The translations under genes and the position numbers were made by a program. From Acidovorax sp. (GTDB lineage: Bacteria > Pseudomonadota > Gammaproteobacteria > Burkholderiales > Burkholderiaceae_C), in the NCBI GenBank assembly GCA_024711405.1, contig JANJSZ010000143.1, forward strand, positions 1 through 52,479: a DNA stretch of 52,479 bases, read 5' to 3'. The notes under the pieces were generated by a model. It saw nothing but the letters and a program-made list of their open reading frames with translations. It did no database searches and had not been told where the DNA came from. Position 1 is the stretch's first letter. The number at the start of each line of letters is the position of its first letter. Positions 43,156-50,934 of the stretch are shown here, piece by piece.

Positions 43156-43173
43156 TATTTATCACTATAAATA
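43156..43173. promoter_or_regulatory. AT-rich palindrome TATTTAT-CACT-ATAAATA
   Basis: Perfect 7-base arms with outer CCTATT/AATAGG partly extending them, in an AT-rich patch unusual for this genome. It lies about midway between the divergent gntR and receptor genes and probably contains promoter -10 elements or an operator. Confidence 0.4.
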
Positions 43174-43313
43174 GGAAAAAAGCAGAACACAAGATTCTGC
43201 GCGCCAGACGCCCACAGGGTGAACTGGCGCAGCCCGTACTGGCACGCATAGTGCTTCTACGAACGCACCTCACCGCCGGCCATCGGGCCTTTGTCCATCC
43301 ACAGGAGATATTC

Positions 43314-44519
43314 ATGCACCGTCGTCAACTTCTGCAGCTCTCGGCTTTGGGCGCACTGCCCGCTTCGTTGGGATTGGCCCGCAGTGCGTGGGCCCAGTCC
43401 ACGGGCGCCATCCAGTTCGGCTGTCCGGTGCCCATGTCGGGCGCGTTCGCGGCCAACGGCAAGTTCGCCGACCTGGGCATGAAGCTGGCGATCGAACAGT
43501 ACGGCAGCGTGCTCAAGCGCCCCCTGGCCTACACGGTCCTCGACACCGAAGGCAAGCCCGCCACGGCGGTGCGCAAGGTGCAGGAGTCGTCGCAGCAACT
43601 GGGAACGCGTTTCTTTGCCGGCGGCATCCTGTCGTCCGAGGCGCTGGCCATGGGCAAGGAAGCTGAAAAGACAGGCAGCATTTTCATCACCACCGCTGGC
43701 GCGGACGAGATCACGGGCAAGGACTGCAACCCTGCAACCTTTCGCTGGTCGGTCCCCACCTTCGGTGCGATCGAGCAGACCGTGCGGCCGCTGATCGAGG
43801 CCAACCCCAAGGCCAAGCGCTGGTACACCATCACGCCGCAATACGTGTTTGGCGACGGCCTGTTGTCTGCGGCCAAGAACATCTTCAAGGAAAAGGGCCT
43901 GGAGCATGTGGGCAACAGCTACCACTCGCTCGCCGAAAAGGAGTTCAGCGGCTACCTGACCAATGCCATCGCGGCCAAACCCGATGTGCTGCTGTTGCTC
44001 AACTTCGGCTCGCAGTCATCCGATGCGCTGCGCCAGGCCGTGAGCTTTGGCATGCACAAGAACATGACCATCCTGATCGCCTGGGCGTCGGGCCTGGAGC
44101 AGTTCGAGTCGCTGGGTGCAGACCTGTGCGAAGGCGTGTACTTCGGCGCACAGTACTGGCACACCACCAACACGCCACTGAATCTGGACCTGGTCAAGCG
44201 CGCGAACGACAAGTTCAAGGCCAACCCCAACTACAGCCTGGCGGGCTCCTACATCTGCACCAAGCTGCTGATCGACGGCATCATCAAGGCCGGCACGGTG
44301 GAGCCCAAGGCCGTGGTGGCAGCGCTGGAAGGCATGAAGTACCAGGGCCTGACCGGCGAGGAAGAGATCCGCAAAGGCGACCACCAGGTGCTCAAGAAGT
44401 ACTACCTACTCAAGGGCAAGGGCAAGGCCAAGATGGCCAACAAAGACGACTACGTGGACGTCGTGAGTTCCGGTCAGTCCTTCCTGCCGCTGGAGCAGAC
44501 TGGCTGCAAGCTGGCCTGA
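43314..44519 (+). CDS. Liv-type ABC importer periplasmic binding protein
   Basis: 401 residues; leader MHRRQLLQLSALGALPASLG with a twin-Arg-like start, cut near SAWAQ. Mature part is a type I periplasmic binding fold (IQFGCPVPMSGAFAANGKF, ITTAGADEITGKDCNPATFR). GGAGAT lies 7 bases before ATG 43314. First gene of a plus-strand operon with two permeases, two ATPases, a carbamoylase and an M81 peptidase; its ligand is probably the compound those enzymes degrade, for example a ureido acid. Confidence 0.9.
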   Translation: MHRRQLLQLSALGALPASLGLARSAWAQSTGAIQFGCPVPMSGAFAANGKFADLGMKLAIEQYGSVLKRPLAYTVLDTEGKPATAVRKVQESSQQLGTRFFAGGILSSEALAMGKEAEKTGSIFITTAGADEITGKDCNPATFRWSVPTFGAIEQTVRPLIEANPKAKRWYTITPQYVFGDGLLSAAKNIFKEKGLEHVGNSYHSLAEKEFSGYLTNAIAAKPDVLLLLNFGSQSSDALRQAVSFGMHKNMTILIAWASGLEQFESLGADLCEGVYFGAQYWHTTNTPLNLDLVKRANDKFKANPNYSLAGSYICTKLLIDGIIKAGTVEPKAVVAALEGMKYQGLTGEEEIRKGDHQVLKKYYLLKGKGKAKMANKDDYVDVVSSGQSFLPLEQTGCKLA

Positions 44520-44574
44520 CCCCACACCAGGCAAGGATCGTGCGTCCCTTGCAACACCACCCTGTTCTCAGGAT

Positions 44575-44602
44575 CCGGCAGCAGCTCCTGCGCAGCTGCC
44601 GG
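44575..44602 (+). terminator. Stem-loop between receptor and permease genes
   Basis: CCGGCAGC (44575-44582) pairs with GCTGCCGG (44595-44602) around a 12-base loop, followed by GGTTCTCCTCTTG. In receptor-first ABC operons such stems lower read-through into the permease genes and protect the receptor mRNA. Confidence 0.55.
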
Positions 44603-44628
44603 GGTTCTCCTCTTGTTCCAGAAATCCT

Positions 44629-45489
44629 ATGAGCATCTATCTGCTGCAGGTCATTAACGGGGTCGGCATCGGGATGCTGTACTTCCTGCTGGCCGTAGGC
44701 TTGTCCATCGTTTTCGGCCTGCTGCGCTTCGTGAATTTTGCGCATGGCGCGTTTTACCTGCTGGGCGCGTACTTCTGTTACCAGATGATGCGCTGGGGTT
44801 TGAACTTCTGGCTGGCGTTGGTCGTCGTTCCTGTGGTGGTCGGCATCGTCGGCTGGCTCACCGAGAAGCTGTTGCTGCGCCATGTGTACGCCAAGCCGCA
44901 TGAGTTCCACATCCTGGTGACCGTGGGCCTGGCGCTGGTGGTCCAGGAACTGGTCATTCTGCAATGGGGGCCGCTGGGCGACACCGTTCCCGTGCCCGAT
45001 CTGCTGCAGGGCGTGGTGATGTGGGGCAGCTTTGTGTACCCCAAATACCGCCTGTTCGTGATTGGTTTCACTGCGGTGCTGGCGGTGGGGCTCTGGTATG
45101 TGCTGGAAGGCACACGCCTGGGCAGCGCGGTGCGTGCCGGCAGTGAGTCGACCGAAATGGTGTCCTTGCTCGGCATCAATGTCTTTCGCATCTTCAGCCT
45201 GGTGTTCGCACTGGGTGCGGCCACCGCCGCGCTCGCGGGCGTGCTGGCCGCGCCGATCCGTGGCGCCGAACCCTTCATGGGCGTCGAGGCGCTGGGTGTC
45301 GCCTTCGTCATCGTGGTTGTGGGCGGCATGGGCAGCTTTGGCGGCGCCCTGGCGGGTGGCTTGCTGATCGGCGTCGTGCAGAGCGTGATGAGCACCGTGT
45401 GGCCCGAGGGCGCGCGCCTGATGATCTACGTCGCCATGGCAGCCGTGCTGCTGCTGCGCCCGCATGGCCTTCTGGGCCGCAAAGGATGA
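44629..45489 (+). CDS. livH: Branched-chain amino acid-type ABC permease LivH
   Basis: 286 residues, about eight helices, LivH hallmarks GLSIVFGLLRFVNFAHGAFYLLGAY and GVAFVIVVVGGMGSFGGALAGG. The stop overlaps the livM start (ATGA). It follows the receptor gene after a 109-base gap with a stem-loop. Confidence 0.92.
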   Translation: MSIYLLQVINGVGIGMLYFLLAVGLSIVFGLLRFVNFAHGAFYLLGAYFCYQMMRWGLNFWLALVVVPVVVGIVGWLTEKLLLRHVYAKPHEFHILVTVGLALVVQELVILQWGPLGDTVPVPDLLQGVVMWGSFVYPKYRLFVIGFTAVLAVGLWYVLEGTRLGSAVRAGSESTEMVSLLGINVFRIFSLVFALGAATAALAGVLAAPIRGAEPFMGVEALGVAFVIVVVGGMGSFGGALAGGLLIGVVQSVMSTVWPEGARLMIYVAMAAVLLLRPHGLLGRKG

Positions 45490-46478
45490 ACACGATGCGC
45501 AAACATACCCACTTGCTGCTGGCCCTCGCCGTCGTTCTGGTCATGCCACTGACCATGCAGTCGGGTTCGCTGGCCAGCGAGGTGCTGATCTTCGGCCTCG
45601 CGGCCATGGGCTGCAATCTGCTGCTGGGCTACACCGGTTTGCTGTCATTCGGCCAGGGCATTTTCTTTGGCCTGGGCAGCTACACCATTGCCCTGACGCT
45701 CACGCGCTGGCCGCTGCCCATGCCGCTGGCGTTGGCCGCCGCCGTCGCGATGGGCGCGCTGGGCGCGGCGATCGTGGGCTGGGTCGCCATCCGGCAGCGC
45801 GGCACCTACTTCGTCATGCTGACCTTGGCGTTCGCGCAGATGTTCTACTTTCTGGCCTACTCGTTCCCTGGGCTCACGGGTGGCGACAACGGCCTGCTGG
45901 ACATTCCGCGTCCCTCGATCGCCGTGGCGGGCTTCACGCTGTGGCCGCTCGCGTCGCCCTGGCAGTACTACGGCTTTGTCGCCGCGGTGTTCCTGATGGC
46001 GTTCTGGCTGTTGCAGAAGGCTTCGGCCTCGATCTTCGGCCGCACCCTGCTGGCCGTGCGCGACAACGAGGAACGCGCCGGCGCCATTGGCTACAACCTG
46101 CGTTTGCTCAAGCTGCAGGCCTTCGTGATCTCTGGCGCCGTTACCGGTCTGGCGGGAGCGCTGCACGCCATGATGACCGGCATCGCGCCGCTGGCCAACG
46201 CCGAGTACCACACCAGCGAAATGATCCTGGTGATGACCGTGATCGGCGGCACCGGCAACCTGCTGGCCTCGCTGCTGGGCTCGGCGTTCTATCTGCTGAT
46301 GGGCGACTGGCTGTCCACACTGTGGCCGCGCTGGCTGCTGTTGCTGGGCGTGGTGCTGATGGTCGTCAGCCTGGGCATGCAGCGCGGCCTGTGGGGCCTG
46401 GGCGAGACGCTGTGGGCGCTGGTGCGGCGCAGGAACCCGGCGGCCGATGCCGCCAAGACCCAAGGAGACCCCGCATGA
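45486..46478 (+). CDS. livM: Branched-chain amino acid-type ABC permease LivM
   Basis: 330 residues with about nine helices; LLGYTGLLSFGQGIFFGLGSY and VRDNEERAGAIGYN are typical. ATG 45486 overlaps livH; a second in-frame ATG three codons on is an alternative. Overlaps livG by ATGA. Confidence 0.92.
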   Translation: MNTMRKHTHLLLALAVVLVMPLTMQSGSLASEVLIFGLAAMGCNLLLGYTGLLSFGQGIFFGLGSYTIALTLTRWPLPMPLALAAAVAMGALGAAIVGWVAIRQRGTYFVMLTLAFAQMFYFLAYSFPGLTGGDNGLLDIPRPSIAVAGFTLWPLASPWQYYGFVAAVFLMAFWLLQKASASIFGRTLLAVRDNEERAGAIGYNLRLLKLQAFVISGAVTGLAGALHAMMTGIAPLANAEYHTSEMILVMTVIGGTGNLLASLLGSAFYLLMGDWLSTLWPRWLLLLGVVLMVVSLGMQRGLWGLGETLWALVRRRNPAADAAKTQGDPA

Positions 46479-47245
46479 GCGCGCCCGTCCTGCTCGAAGC
46501 CGTTGGAGTGGAAAAACGCTACGACAAGTTCGCCGCCCTGGCCGGCGTGGACCTGAAGGTGCGCGCCAACACCGTGCATTCCGTGATCGGCCCGAACGGT
46601 GCGGGCAAAACCACCTTGTTCCACATGCTCACGGGCACCAAGAGCGTGAGCGGCGGCCGCATTCTGTTCGATGGCCACGACGTCACGCGCGAACCGGACC
46701 ACCGTCGCGTGCAGCGCGGCATGGCGCGCTCGTTCCAGGTCACCAGCCTGTTCCTCACGCTGCCGGTGCGCGAGAACCTGCGCCTGGCCGCGCAGGGCAC
46801 GGCGCCCGCCCACGCCCTCAATTGCTGGCATGCGCCGGTGGGCGCGCGCGCCCAGGCTGACGCGGTGGCCAGCGTGCTCGCGCGGCTCGGACTGGAGCGC
46901 CATGCCGAAACACCCGTGGGCAATCTCTCGCACGGGCAGCAGCGGCGGCTGGAGGTAGGCATGGCGCTGGCGGCCCGGCCCAAGGCGATTTTTCTCGACG
47001 AGCCGACCTCGGGCATGGGCATCGATGACCTGGACGACATGAAGCGCCTGATCCAGGGCCTCAAGGACGAGCACACCGTGGTGCTGATCGAACACAACAT
47101 GGGCATCGTGATGGACATTTCCGACACCGTGACCGTGATGCAGCTGGGTCGCGTGCTGGCCGAGGGCCTGCCGCATGACATCCGCAACGACGACCGGGTG
47201 CGCAGCGCCTACCTGGGCAACATGATCACCGGAGGCAAGGCATGA
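46475..47245 (+). CDS. livG: Branched-chain amino acid-type ABC transporter ATPase LivG
   Basis: 256 residues. Walker A GPNGAGKTT (about 34-42), signature LSHGQQRRLEVGMAL, Walker B KAIFLDEPTSGMG, and IEHNMGIVMDISD. CAAGGAG lies 7 bases before ATG 46475, and both ends overlap neighbours by ATGA. Confidence 0.93.
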   Translation: MSAPVLLEAVGVEKRYDKFAALAGVDLKVRANTVHSVIGPNGAGKTTLFHMLTGTKSVSGGRILFDGHDVTREPDHRRVQRGMARSFQVTSLFLTLPVRENLRLAAQGTAPAHALNCWHAPVGARAQADAVASVLARLGLERHAETPVGNLSHGQQRRLEVGMALAARPKAIFLDEPTSGMGIDDLDDMKRLIQGLKDEHTVVLIEHNMGIVMDISDTVTVMQLGRVLAEGLPHDIRNDDRVRSAYLGNMITGGKA

Positions 47246-47943
47246 TTCTCGGCATCGACCACCTGCATGCCCACTACGGCAAAAGCCATGTGCTGCAAGG
47301 CATCTCGCTGCACATCGGCGATGGCGAACTGGTCACCCTGCTGGGGCGCAATGGCGCGGGCAAGACAACCACGCTCAAGAGCATCTGCGGGGTGGTGCCG
47401 CCCACGCAAGGCCGCATCCGCTTCGCCGGCCAGGACCTGCAGGGCCTGGCGCCGCACACGATCGCCCAGCGCGGCGTGTGCCTGGTGCCAGAGCACCGCG
47501 GCGTCTTCAAGCTGCTCACCGTCGAAGAAAACCTGCTGCTGGGCCAACGCAAGCACTCACCCTGGCAACTGGAAGACATCTACCGCATCTTCCCGCGCCT
47601 GAAAGAGCGGCGCGGCAACGGCGGCGGCCAGCTCTCGGGTGGCGAGCAGCAGATGCTGGCCATTGGCCGCGCGCTCATGAACGCACCCAGGCTGCTGATG
47701 CTCGACGAGCCCGTGGAGGGCCTGGCACCCGTGATCGTCGAGGAAATCGTCGCCCAGCTCAAGACCATCAAGGCGGCGGGCGTGGCCATTTTGCTGGTCG
47801 AGCAGAACCTGGAGGTCTGCACCCAGCTGGCCGACCGGCACTACATCATCGAACAGGGTGCCATCGTGCACGCTGCGGACAACGCCGCCTTCCTGGCCGA
47901 CGACGCGGTCAAGGACCGCTACCTGGGCGTTGGCCTGGTCTGA
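47242..47943 (+). CDS. livF: Branched-chain amino acid-type ABC transporter ATPase LivF
   Basis: 233 residues. Walker A GRNGAGKTT, signature LSGGEQQMLAIGRAL, Walker B RLLMLDEPVEGLAP, VEQNLEVCTQLAD. ATG overlaps livG stop; the carbamoylase gene starts 19 bases after its stop. Confidence 0.93.
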   Translation: MILGIDHLHAHYGKSHVLQGISLHIGDGELVTLLGRNGAGKTTTLKSICGVVPPTQGRIRFAGQDLQGLAPHTIAQRGVCLVPEHRGVFKLLTVEENLLLGQRKHSPWQLEDIYRIFPRLKERRGNGGGQLSGGEQQMLAIGRALMNAPRLLMLDEPVEGLAPVIVEEIVAQLKTIKAAGVAILLVEQNLEVCTQLADRHYIIEQGAIVHAADNAAFLADDAVKDRYLGVGLV

Positions 47944-47962
47944 AATTCTGTCGAGCACCACC

Positions 47963-49225
47963 ATGAACACCCTGACCTCTTTCCCTGCCGCCACGGACAC
48001 AAGAATCGACGGCGCACGCCTGTGGCAGTCGCTGATGGATCTGGCGAAAATCGGTGCCACGCCCAAGGGTGGCGTGTGCCGCCTGGCCCTGACCGCGCTC
48101 GATGGCCAGGGCCGCGACCTGTTCGTGCGATGGGCGCGCGAGGCCGGCTGCAGCATCCGCATCGATGCCATCGGCAACATCTTCGCGCGCCGCAGCGGCC
48201 GCGATGACAACCTGCCACCCGTCATGACCGGCAGCCACATCGACACCCAGCCCACGGGCGGCAAGTTCGACGGCAACTACGGCGTGCTGGCCGGCCTGGA
48301 GGTGGTGCGCAGCCTGAACGATGCCGGCATCCAGACGCAGGCGCCGATCGAAGTCGTGGTGTGGACCAACGAGGAGGGCTCGCGCTTCGTTCCCGTGATG
48401 ATGGGCTCGGGCGTGTTCGCTGGCGCCTTCACGCTGGAGCATGCGTTGGCGCAGCGCGATGCCCAGGGCGTCAGCGTCGGTGATGCGCTGGCGGCCATTG
48501 GCTATGCCGGGCAGCAAGGCCCCACGCCCGCCATCGGTGCCTATTTCGAAGCCCATATCGAGCAAGGCCCCGTGCTGGAAGCCAACGACCGCGTGATCGG
48601 CGTGGTGCAAGGCGCGCTGGGCCAGCGCTGGTACGACGTCGTGGTTCAGGGCATGGAGGCGCATGCGGGCCCCACGCCGATGGGACTGCGCCGCGACGCG
48701 TTGCTGGCCGCCAGCGAGCTCGTGGCCGAAGTCAACCGCATGGCACTGGAGCGCGCGCCGCATGCGCGCGGCACGGTGGGGGCGCTGGAGGTGTTCCCGA
48801 ACTCGCGCAACGTCATTCCGGGCAAGGTCCGCATGAGCGTGGACCTGCGCGCGGGCGACGACGCCGTGCTGCTGGAAATGGACGCCGACCTGCGCCGCAC
48901 CTGCGCGCGCATTGCCAGTGAACGCAAGCTGGGCATCGACGTGCAGCAGGTGGTGTATTTCCCGCCCCAGCCCTTCACGCCGGACCTGGTGGAGGGCATT
49001 CGCAGCGGCGCGCAGGCGCTGGGTTACAGCGCCATGGCCGTGGTCAGCGGTGCCGGCCACGACGCCGTCTACCTGGCACGGCTGGCGCCCACGGCCATGG
49101 TCTTCGTGCCATGCGCGGACGGCATCAGCCACAACGAGATCGAGGACGCCCAGCCCGACCACCTGGAGGCCGGCTGCAATGTGCTGCTGCAGGCCATGCT
49201 GCGCAGCGCCGGGGTGGTGGCATGA
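47963..49225 (+). CDS. M20-family N-carbamoyl amino acid amidohydrolase (carbamoylase / allantoate amidohydrolase type)
   Basis: 420 residues. Zinc-site motifs of the Zn-dependent carbamoylase/beta-ureidopropionase branch are present: TGSHIDTQPTGGKFDGNYGV (about 89-108), WTNEEGSRFVPVMMGS, AYFEAHIEQGPVLE, GMEAHAGPTPMGLRRD and a final HNEIED. Such enzymes remove the carbamoyl group of N-carbamoyl amino acids or of allantoate, giving amino acid, CO2 and ammonia. It is encoded directly after the Liv ATPase and overlaps the M81 gene (ATGA). With the nearby omega-amino-acid transaminase, N-carbamoyl-beta-alanine is a plausible substrate, but other ureido acids fit too. Confidence 0.9.
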   Translation: MNTLTSFPAATDTRIDGARLWQSLMDLAKIGATPKGGVCRLALTALDGQGRDLFVRWAREAGCSIRIDAIGNIFARRSGRDDNLPPVMTGSHIDTQPTGGKFDGNYGVLAGLEVVRSLNDAGIQTQAPIEVVVWTNEEGSRFVPVMMGSGVFAGAFTLEHALAQRDAQGVSVGDALAAIGYAGQQGPTPAIGAYFEAHIEQGPVLEANDRVIGVVQGALGQRWYDVVVQGMEAHAGPTPMGLRRDALLAASELVAEVNRMALERAPHARGTVGALEVFPNSRNVIPGKVRMSVDLRAGDDAVLLEMDADLRRTCARIASERKLGIDVQQVVYFPPQPFTPDLVEGIRSGAQALGYSAMAVVSGAGHDAVYLARLAPTAMVFVPCADGISHNEIEDAQPDHLEAGCNVLLQAMLRSAGVVA

Positions 49226-50691
49226 AAATCCTGATCGCCCGGCTGAACCACGAGACCAACACCTTCTCGCCCGTCCCCACGCCGCTCGAATCGTTCGCGC
49301 CCACCTACGGCGACGCGGCCTACCGCGACAACAAGGGCATGCGCACCGCCATGGCGGCCTTCATCGACCTGGCCGAAGGCCTGGGTGCCACGCTGGTCAC
49401 GCCGGTATCGGCCACGGCCAACCCCAGCGGCAAGGTGCATGCCACGGCCTACGATGCGCTGACCGAACGCATCGTCAGCGCGGCGCCCGGCTGCGACGCC
49501 ATCCTGCTCGACCTGCACGGCGCCATGGTGGCCGAGAACAGCGCCGATGGCGAAGGCGACCTGCTGGCGCGCCTGCGCGCCGCCGCGCCCGGCGTACCCA
49601 TTGGCGTGGCGCTGGACCTGCACGGCAACATCACGCAAAGAATGGTCGACCATGCCGATGTGGTGGTCGGCTTCAAGACCTACCCCCATGTGGACATGTA
49701 TGAAACCGGCGCACATGCCGGACGGCTGCTGCTGGCCTTGCTGCAGGGCGGCCCGCGCCACTGCGTGCGCTGGCACCCCTTGCCGTTGATGGGCCACACG
49801 CTGCGCAGCACCACGCTGGAAGGCGCCATGCTGCGCGCAGTGGACGCCGCACGCGCCGCCGAGCACGCGGGCATGCCAGCGGTGACGGTGTTCGCAGGGT
49901 TCTCGCTGGCCGACATCGCAGCGCCCTGCATGAGCGTGGTGGTCACGGGCCACGCCAGCGATCCGCAGGCCGCACAGGCCGTGGCCGACCGCATCGCGCG
50001 CCAGATATGGGACGACCGGACCCAGTTCGTCTACGACAGCGAGCCGCTGCAGGACTCGCTGGCACGGGCGCAGACGCTGGCGCAGGGTGCCAGCCGCCCC
50101 GTGCTGCTGCTGGACCACAGCGACAACTGCATGTCTGGTGGCACCTGCGACGCCATGGACGTCCTCCAGGCCGCGCTGGCGCAGGGGCTGGACGGCATCG
50201 CCATGGGGCCGCTGTGCGATCCCCAGGCAGTGCAGGTGCTGGTGCAGGCGGGCGTGGGCGCTCATGTGGATCTGGCGCTGGGCAACAAGGTGCCGCTCAC
50301 CCAGCTGGGCATTGCCAAGCAACCACTGCAGGTCACGGGCCGCGTGCTGGCCATCAGCGATGGTGAATACACCGTCACCGGCCCGATCTATACCGGCCAG
50401 CGTTGCGGCATGGGGCGCACCGTGCTGCTGGACATCGGCCGCGCGCAGATCGTGGTCACCGAACGCCCGCATGAGCCCTGGGATCTGGGCGTATTCGGCT
50501 GCGTGGGGGTTGACCCGACGGCATTTCGCTTCGTGCTGCTGAAGTCGCGTATGTACTGCCGACCCGTTTTCGGACCGCTGGCCCAGGCGCTGGTCGAATG
50601 CGACAGCCCCAGTGGCGTGACGAGCTCGAACTACGCCTTGTTCCCTTTTTCCCAGGTCCAACGTCCGGTGTTTCCTTTGGATGCGCTCTGA
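49222..50691 (+). CDS. M81-family (MlrC-like) metallohydrolase
   Basis: 489 residues. Peptidase family M81, founded by the microcystin-degrading MlrC. N-terminal DUF1485-type domain starts MKILIARLNHETNTFSP; LLDLHGAMVAEN, ALDLHGNIT and FKTYPHVDMYETG carry the conserved metal-site Asp/His residues, and LLLDHSDNCMSGGTCDAMD and GVDPTAFR lie in the C-terminal domain. True microcystin breakdown is not implied; most members are next to amidohydrolase and transporter genes as here. ATG overlaps the carbamoylase stop, so both are made together. It ends the operon; a terminator follows about 100 bases on. Confidence 0.88.
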   Translation: MKILIARLNHETNTFSPVPTPLESFAPTYGDAAYRDNKGMRTAMAAFIDLAEGLGATLVTPVSATANPSGKVHATAYDALTERIVSAAPGCDAILLDLHGAMVAENSADGEGDLLARLRAAAPGVPIGVALDLHGNITQRMVDHADVVVGFKTYPHVDMYETGAHAGRLLLALLQGGPRHCVRWHPLPLMGHTLRSTTLEGAMLRAVDAARAAEHAGMPAVTVFAGFSLADIAAPCMSVVVTGHASDPQAAQAVADRIARQIWDDRTQFVYDSEPLQDSLARAQTLAQGASRPVLLLDHSDNCMSGGTCDAMDVLQAALAQGLDGIAMGPLCDPQAVQVLVQAGVGAHVDLALGNKVPLTQLGIAKQPLQVTGRVLAISDGEYTVTGPIYTGQRCGMGRTVLLDIGRAQIVVTERPHEPWDLGVFGCVGVDPTAFRFVLLKSRMYCRPVFGPLAQALVECDSPSGVTSSNYALFPFSQVQRPVFPLDAL

Positions 50692-50790
50692 GGGACGCGT
50701 GTGCCCGGTCTGCGCTACGCTCCTGAAAACGGAGCTATTGGTGCTTATTCACCTTGCATTTCAGGGCACGTTGTTCTGAACAGCAACCAT

Positions 50791-50817
50791 CCCCCGTAAA
50801 GCCGGGGGCTTCACTTT
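50791..50817 (+). terminator. Rho-independent terminator after the Liv-carbamoylase-M81 operon
   Basis: CCCCCG (50791-50796) pairs with CGGGGG (50803-50808), followed by CTTCACTTT. About 100 bases after the M81 stop; a TAGCT/CTTAT repeat fragment lies in between (about 50725-50750). Confidence 0.6.
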
Positions 50818-50934
50818 GTCGCTGGGGCTTGCGCGGGACCCAGCCTACAATGCACCTCCCCTTACAAAGCTGACGGTCCGCCCCGAGCAGATCCACCGCG
50901 GACCCCGGCACTTTCTGAAAGCTGGAGACGCTTG

